Made by a program: the position numbers and the translations under genes
Shown here: piece by piece, positions 6,060-8,952 of the stretch
How the letters are laid out: the number at the start of each line of letters is the position of its first letter
Numbering within the stretch: the first letter of the stretch is position 1
Notes under the pieces: model-generated
The model's input: only the letters and a program-made list of their open reading frames with translations
Databases searched by the model: none
Told to the model about the DNA's origin: nothing
Assembly (NCBI GenBank): GCA_003232155.1
Contig: QILY01000159.1
Location: 1-8,952 of the forward strand
Direction of reading: 5' to 3'
DNA length: 8,952 bases
DNA from: Maribacter sp.
GTDB lineage: Bacteria; Bacteroidota; Bacteroidia; Flavobacteriales; Flavobacteriaceae

Positions 6060-6306
6060 TGGGTGCACGACAAATTTCCCTTTTCTGCTTAAAAGAAAAT
6101 CATTTTACCGGATTGTCCTCCCCCCAGGGGGCCGAAGTGAATTCGGGGCAGGCCCTCCAGAAGGAGGGAAGCAGATCTAGCAAAAAGCTAGGGATTCAAA
6201 GGTGTCGAGAAACCGTCCCCTCCCTTCCGGGGAGGGTTAGGGTGGGGACGATTCCAAGGCGAAACCTTCTAAATCTGTTAGATTTAGGGAAATTTGTCGT
6301 GCACCC
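6060..6306. mobile_element. MITE-like element, 247 bp, perfect 20-bp terminal inverted repeats, inserted in the VOC pseudogene
   Basis: GGGTGCACGACAAATTTCCC (6061-6080) is perfectly mirrored at 6287-6306, and GAGATAAG flanks both sides. The interior is much richer in G and C than the rest of the window and is packed with hairpins: CTAGC-AAAAA-GCTAG (6177-6191), CGTCCCC (6214-6220) / GGGGACG (6244-6250) enclosing CCCTCCC…GGGAGGG-type pairing, and CTAAATC-TGTTA-GATTTAG (6269-6287). No transposase is encoded. Perfect arms with a nearly perfect target duplication indicate a fairly recent insertion. The duplication length of 8-9 bp fits several IS families (for example IS256, ISL3, IS1595) and does not choose between them. 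Confidence 0.88.
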
Positions 6307-6314
6307 GAGATAAG
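6307..6314. repeat. Right target-site duplication GAGATAAG
   Basis: This is the second copy of the repeat at 6052-6059. Removing one copy together with the element restores a continuous VOC reading frame through the site, which supports insertion and not chance repetition. Confidence 0.85.
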
Positions 6315-6446
6315 GAGTATGATTATCTTCTTAATATTGGTGCAATTCAACATGAAAAACCAATGAACGTAGGTGGTGAACTTATGGTCTCTTCGATAAA
6401 AGATCCATGAGGCAATATTCTAAGACTCATTTATAACCTAGAGTTT

Positions 6447-6589
6447 TGGTTGTCTAAAGGGCTAGATTTTTTTTTTGGGTTTCTTACTATTTATACAACT
6501 TTCTCAATTTTCCATTTCCGCACCACATAAAAAAGCGCTTTCACAACAAATAATATTTAAAAAAGTAGTATTTGTCTTACATTTGTTTT
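6447..6589. other. Gene-free spacer after the VOC pseudogene
   Basis: This 143-bp AT-rich spacer includes a run of ten T (6467-6476). A TAnnTTTG match, TACATTTG (6578-6585), has no evident -33 partner and would direct transcription into the inverted-repeat element and the Hpt-like gene. Nothing else is supported. Confidence 0.45.
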
Positions 6590-6765
6590 TTAATCCGAAT
6601 TATGCATTAGAACTTCGTTATGAGGTTCTAAACAGCAATGAATCGGAGAGTTTTATTGGTTTCAGCATAGCACACCGCTATGGTTAAATCAAAAAACTCA
6701 ACGAAGTGACTGGTTTGAAATTGTTTAGGACCGGAATAGATTTTCTAATGCATAATTCGGGTTAA
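6590..6765. mobile_element. TTAA-ended inverted-repeat element (MITE-like), copy 2, 176 bp
   Basis: CCGAATTATGCATTAGAA (6595-6612) is perfectly mirrored at 6743-6760. With the outer bases the repeat is 24 bp (6589-6612 / 6743-6766) with a single T-G pair. Both ends finish in TTAA. TTCGTTATGA (6614-6623) and GGAATAGA (6733-6740) sit at nearly the same offsets as in the element at 4415-4547. The centre holds a long imperfect hairpin from GAGTTTT (6648-6654) to AAAACTC (6693-6699), tipped by CATAGC-ACACC-GCTATG (6666-6682). A further pairing CTTCGTT (6613-6619) / AACGAAG (6700-6706) encloses it. The right end lies 22 bp before the ATG of the Hpt-like gene, so the element occupies that gene's promoter or leader. 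Confidence 0.75.
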
Positions 6766-6787
6766 ACATAGAAAGCTTCAAGTGTTT

Positions 6788-7108
6788 ATGGAAGAGTCAC
6801 CAAATTTATCTTACATTATAAACCTAGCAAGTGGTGATTTTGTCTTTGCAGAAAAATTTGTTCATGTATTGAAAGAAGAATTTCAAGATGAAGTACAAAC
6901 CTATTTCAAACATATGAACAGAGATGAACCTAGGTCAGCAGCCGAATTAGTAGGTAAAATAAAACAAAAGTTCCTCATGCTGGGTTTAAGCGAATCATAT
7001 GCAACTGCCGATTATTATGAAACACAATTACAAGAAGGCAATGCAAGCCTTGATTATGAATTTAGAAAAGCGATACGAAAAGTAAATACCTTTCTTAGAG
7101 ATGCTTAA
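6788..7108 (+). CDS. Hpt-like four-helix protein lacking the phospho-accepting histidine
   Basis: The 106-residue all-helical product resembles the small stand-alone Hpt proteins of Flavobacteriaceae. Its start, MEESPNLSYIINLASGD, and the order helix, phosphoacceptor helix, helix agree with that family. The acceptor helix usually reads V-H-K-L-K-x-K followed by LGL. Here it reads VGKIKQKFLMLGL, so the His position is Gly56 (counting from this ATG; codon GGT). CAT/CAC to GGT needs at least two changes. Phosphotransfer through this site should be impossible. The protein could be a binding-only regulator or an early pseudogene with an intact frame. The ATG at 6788 is preferred over the in-frame GTG at 6782 because it matches family starts. 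No response regulator or kinase is adjacent. It converges with the DUF4407 gene across 23 bp. Confidence 0.7.
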   Translation: MEESPNLSYIINLASGDFVFAEKFVHVLKEEFQDEVQTYFKHMNRDEPRSAAELVGKIKQKFLMLGLSESYATADYYETQLQEGNASLDYEFRKAIRKVNTFLRDA

Positions 7109-7131
7109 CCACAATGTTCTGTGCGAGAATT

Positions 7132-8268
7132 TTAAAGGTTTTTAACCTGTAAATTGTGAAAGCGGTCAGCCTGTAGTTTTAAAAGTTCTTCTACTTTTTT
7201 CTTTTTGTAGGTATATACAGCTTCTTCTTTGGCTATTTCGCTATAAATTTTTTCGTTCAGTTCAGTATCGGTATCCATTAATTTTTCACGTTGTACTACT
7301 TTTTGGGTAACCCAAGTTCTTACAGCACTCTCTTCATCTTCCAATTTATAATCATATTCATCTTTTGGCGCCAATAATTTGGCAATGATAGGTGAGGTTT
7401 CAATAACCAAGAACAATAGAAATATAAAGAAAGAGGGAAACCAAGGCAATTCACCCAAAGCATTGATACGTGCCATTAAACCATCAAAACCATCAATTAT
7501 AGGCTGTGAGTCATTGACCACTTTTTTGTACTCTGTATTCAAACCTGCAATTTGCGTTTCTATACCTGTTACCTTTTGGGTATTGGTCTCTTTTAAAGCT
7601 TGAAGCTCGGCCAAAGCGGCATCATGCTTTTCACGCTTTTCTTTATATACAGGCCCTTTTCCTAAAAGTTTTGTGCCTGCCGTACCTTCGGCCTCAGAAA
7701 TATAAGTATCATAAAGGGCATTTGTTTCTGCTTCTTTTGCTGTGATTTCTCCCTTTAAATTTATGATGTCTTGATTGAGCTTAGTTATGGCCGGATTGTA
7801 CTGTAATGCAATTTGGTCTTTATTGGCACGTGTCAATTCATTTTTCTGCTCCAATAAAACCTGATTGATTTCCTTTTCGAAAATTTTCATTTCCAAAGGT
7901 TTTGAAATTACCACGGCTATGATAATGGCCAAGATTATTCTTGGCGTAGCCTGTAAAAACTCACTGCGCGGACTATTCCTTTTTTTGATGGTAGATACAA
8001 TAAACCTATCTAGGTTGAATATCAATAAACCCCATATAAACCCGAAGAAAATAGAGGCATATATGTTGTCGAAAACTGTATATAGTGCATAACTACTAGC
8101 AATGAACGCCATAACAGCCGTAAAGAAAACGGTTGCGCCAATACCAGCATATTTGTTTTGCTCTCCTTTTGAGCAATCTTTTAAGATAGAGGAATCTGCT
8201 CCTGAGCACAGAATAAAAAAGTTTTGTAACATGAAGATTGATTTGATTGATGAATTACTTTGTCCCAT
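7132..8268 (-). CDS. DUF4407 domain-containing membrane protein
   Basis: The product is 378 residues. Family signatures are FFILCSGADSSIL (residues 17-29), NKYAGIGATVFFTAVMA (38-54), and WGLLIFNLDRFIVSTIKK (79-96). Predicted membrane segments lie at about 42-63, 70-86, 109-126 and 277-299. Between the third and fourth is a long coiled-coil-like segment (about 131-265) rich in Lys, Glu, Ala and Gln. A charged, helical tail of about 80 residues follows the last segment. The function of DUF4407 is not established; the architecture suggests a membrane scaffold with a large coiled-coil loop. The start at 8268 gives a 12-residue leader before Met13 (codon at 8232), from which the conserved region begins, so Met13 is a credible alternative start. 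No clear TAnnTTTG promoter was found upstream. Confidence 0.85.
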   Translation of the reverse strand: MGQSNSSIKSIFMLQNFFILCSGADSSILKDCSKGEQNKYAGIGATVFFTAVMAFIASSYALYTVFDNIYASIFFGFIWGLLIFNLDRFIVSTIKKRNSPRSEFLQATPRIILAIIIAVVISKPLEMKIFEKEINQVLLEQKNELTRANKDQIALQYNPAITKLNQDIINLKGEITAKEAETNALYDTYISEAEGTAGTKLLGKGPVYKEKREKHDAALAELQALKETNTQKVTGIETQIAGLNTEYKKVVNDSQPIIDGFDGLMARINALGELPWFPSFFIFLLFLVIETSPIIAKLLAPKDEYDYKLEDEESAVRTWVTQKVVQREKLMDTDTELNEKIYSEIAKEEAVYTYKKKKVEELLKLQADRFHNLQVKNL

Positions 8269-8331
8269 AGGGGTATATAACAGTAACTTGTCTTTGGACC
8301 ATATTAGTATATGAACGCATCTAATTGTTAC

Positions 8332-8357
8332 AAAAAAGCCCTTTAAATGAAGGCTTT
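8332..8357 (-). terminator. Rho-independent terminator for the minus-strand proline-rich (M56-like) gene
   Basis: Read on the minus strand, AAAGCC (8357-8352) pairs with GGCTTT (8340-8335) and the transcript then runs into U residues (complement of A8332-8337). TT/AA pairs extend the stem with one bulge. It lies about 30 bp after the stop codon at 8390 and before the DUF4407 start, so the two minus-strand genes are probably separate transcription units. Confidence 0.7.
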
Positions 8358-8389
8358 AGGTATAATTTAAGGTTTTGACATTTGGGAAA

Positions 8390-8952
8390 TTAAAAGTGGG
8401 TGTCAATTTTTACTACAGGAGCTTGGTCGTTTTTTTTTATTATGTTCATACTTAAATTTTCGTTGCTTTTTAGAATAACAAAGGCCTCATCATGAGTAAT
8501 TTTTTTGCCTTTGTAGTAAAATGTTGCGCCTTGTTTGGCCATTTCAATGGCATGATCTAAAGGAGATTTTGGGGTAGGGGGTGTTGGTGGTTGAGGTGCA
8601 TTACTATCTACTTCTCCTTTTAATAAGTAATTAACTCTTTTTATTTCTTTTTGGATTTCTATAAGTTCAGCTTCATCTTCTTTCATTTTGACTATCTGTT
8701 GAACCATCAAGATTTTTTGCTCTTTCAACATAGATACTGCTTTCTTCAACAAAATTTCCTCTTCTCGAATTTTCACTTCCCCATAATCGAGTGCTGATGG
8801 ATGTATAGGAATATTTGTTTTATCATTTTTTTTAACTCTAGGAGCTTTTGGGGCACTTGGAGATTCGGGCATCGGCGGAAAATCTGGAAAAGGTTCTGCA
8901 TCCGCTTTTTGCTTGTCCGACATTTGACCATAGATAAACTCTAAACGCTCAA
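8390..8952 (-). CDS. C-terminal part of a proline-rich protein resembling flavobacterial M56/BlaR1-like peptidases (5' end outside window)
   Basis: The frame stays open to the window edge. Upstream of the first ATG (8923) it reads ERLEFIYGQ in frame, leading into MSDKQKADAEPFPDFPPMPE. That passage resembles the 'IYxxMSxxQKxxAEPFP' segment I recall from the tails of Bacteroidota M56/BlaR1-type membrane peptidases. The Met at 8923 is therefore probably internal. A Pro-rich linker follows, then a strongly charged helix (about residues 50-105 from that Met), then a second Pro-rich linker, QPPTPPTPKSP. A small C-terminal module follows, including GATFYYKGKKITHDEAFVIL, then LSMNIIKKNDQAPVVKID. The catalytic HExxH part, if present, is beyond the edge. 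Such proteins are thought to couple sensing to proteolysis, but that role is inferred. An energy-transducer or other Pro-rich envelope protein is possible. Confidence 0.6.
   Translation of the reverse strand, partial: ERLEFIYGQMSDKQKADAEPFPDFPPMPESPSAPKAPRVKKNDKTNIPIHPSALDYGEVKIREEEILLKKAVSMLKEQKILMVQQIVKMKEDEAELIEIQKEIKRVNYLLKGEVDSNAPQPPTPPTPKSPLDHAIEMAKQGATFYYKGKKITHDEAFVILKSNENLSMNIIKKNDQAPVVKIDTHF

Larger units (their letters stand above)
6012..6446 (+). pseudogene. VOC/glyoxalase-family gene, decayed and interrupted
   Basis: Two reading-frame pieces join exactly when the element at 6060-6306 and one 8-bp direct repeat are removed. The left piece (6012-6059) reads KGLRTAIYKVEDRDK, the typical start of VOC superfamily proteins of this group. 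The right piece (from 6315) reads EYDYLLNIGAIQHEKPMNVG, then GELMVSSIKDP, then TGA (6408-6410) where Trp (TGG) is expected, then GNILRLIYNLEF. VOC proteins have about 120 residues, and the middle of about 60 residues is absent. The junction looks like a deletion between the two similar 'VED' sites of the family. An ATA occupies the expected start codon at 6012. The gene is therefore dead by at least three lesions. The end is placed at the usual C-terminal Phe and is approximate. Confidence 0.8.

Noticed and set aside
6059..6313. 84-codon forward open frame spanning the 247-bp element
   Set aside because: It coincides almost exactly with the inverted-repeat element, its composition follows the repeats (Gly, Arg, Pro, Ser-rich), and it has no recognisable domain. 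It exists because the GC-rich core lacks stops.
6438..6476. Rho-independent terminator before the run of ten T
   Set aside because: Only 4-bp stems (CTAG/CTAG or TAGA/TCTA) with long loops can be drawn upstream of the T-run. That is too weak to call.
6475..6687. 70-codon forward open frame before the Hpt-like gene
   Set aside because: It needs a TTG start in a poly-T run and ends inside the inverted-repeat element. The sequence looks like translated spacer and repeat DNA.
5735..6787. Intact insertion sequence with a transposase
   Set aside because: No frame in this interval has a transposase-like sequence or length. The elements are non-coding.
8390..8923. Complete 177-residue gene starting at the ATG at 8923
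   Set aside because: The frame is open upstream to the window edge and the upstream residues fit the family, so this Met is probably internal.
1..8952. tRNA, rRNA or known riboswitch
   Set aside because: I looked for cloverleaf-like inverted repeats with T-loop sequence and for conserved riboswitch cores and saw none. The intergenic structure is explained by simple hairpins and element ends.

Overview
The window looks like the chromosome of a marine-type member of the Flavobacteriaceae (Bacteroidota). The base composition is AT-rich, start codons lack strong Shine-Dalgarno sequences, and there is a TAnnTTTG-type -7 element. Several proteins belong to families I associate mainly with this group: DUF4230, DUF4407, a membrane-anchored MutS-like ATPase, and an M56/BlaR1-like C-terminal tail. 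Short palindromic repeats typical of flavobacterial intergenic DNA are also present. I can suggest the family but not the genus.

Layout. Positions 1-135 are the 3' end of hemW. Four forward genes follow: a cyclase-family (kynurenine formamidase-like) hydrolase, a DUF4230 protein, a MmcQ/YjbR protein, and a MutS-like ATPase with four predicted membrane segments. A fifth forward gene (4733-5734) encodes a YdjM-like membrane metal-dependent hydrolase. After a repeat-rich stretch comes a small Hpt-like protein that lacks the phospho-accepting histidine. On the minus strand are a DUF4407 membrane/coiled-coil protein and the C-terminal part of a proline-rich protein resembling flavobacterial M56 peptidases. 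That last gene runs off the right edge.

The most unusual part is the non-coding DNA between about 4276 and 6787, which is a graveyard of small structured elements. It holds two diverged copies of one TTAA-ended inverted-repeat element (4415-4547 and 6590-6765) whose arms differ but co-vary. A 271-bp MITE-like element (5735-6005) starts at the base after a stop codon. A third element (6060-6306) has perfect 20-bp terminal inverted repeats and 8-bp flanking direct repeats. It sits inside a decayed VOC/glyoxalase gene that also carries an apparent internal deletion and an in-frame TGA where Trp is expected. Inverted arrays of a TTGAAC hexamer and two further flavobacterial palindromes lie in the 4276-4732 gap.

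The genes do not form an evident single pathway. They look like housekeeping and poorly characterised genes with independent roles: haem biosynthesis, small-molecule hydrolysis, a nucleic-acid or membrane-linked ATPase, and membrane proteins. I see no defence island, CRISPR array, tRNA, rRNA or intact transposase. The new material is the family of non-autonomous elements and the degenerate Hpt, not a new multi-gene system.
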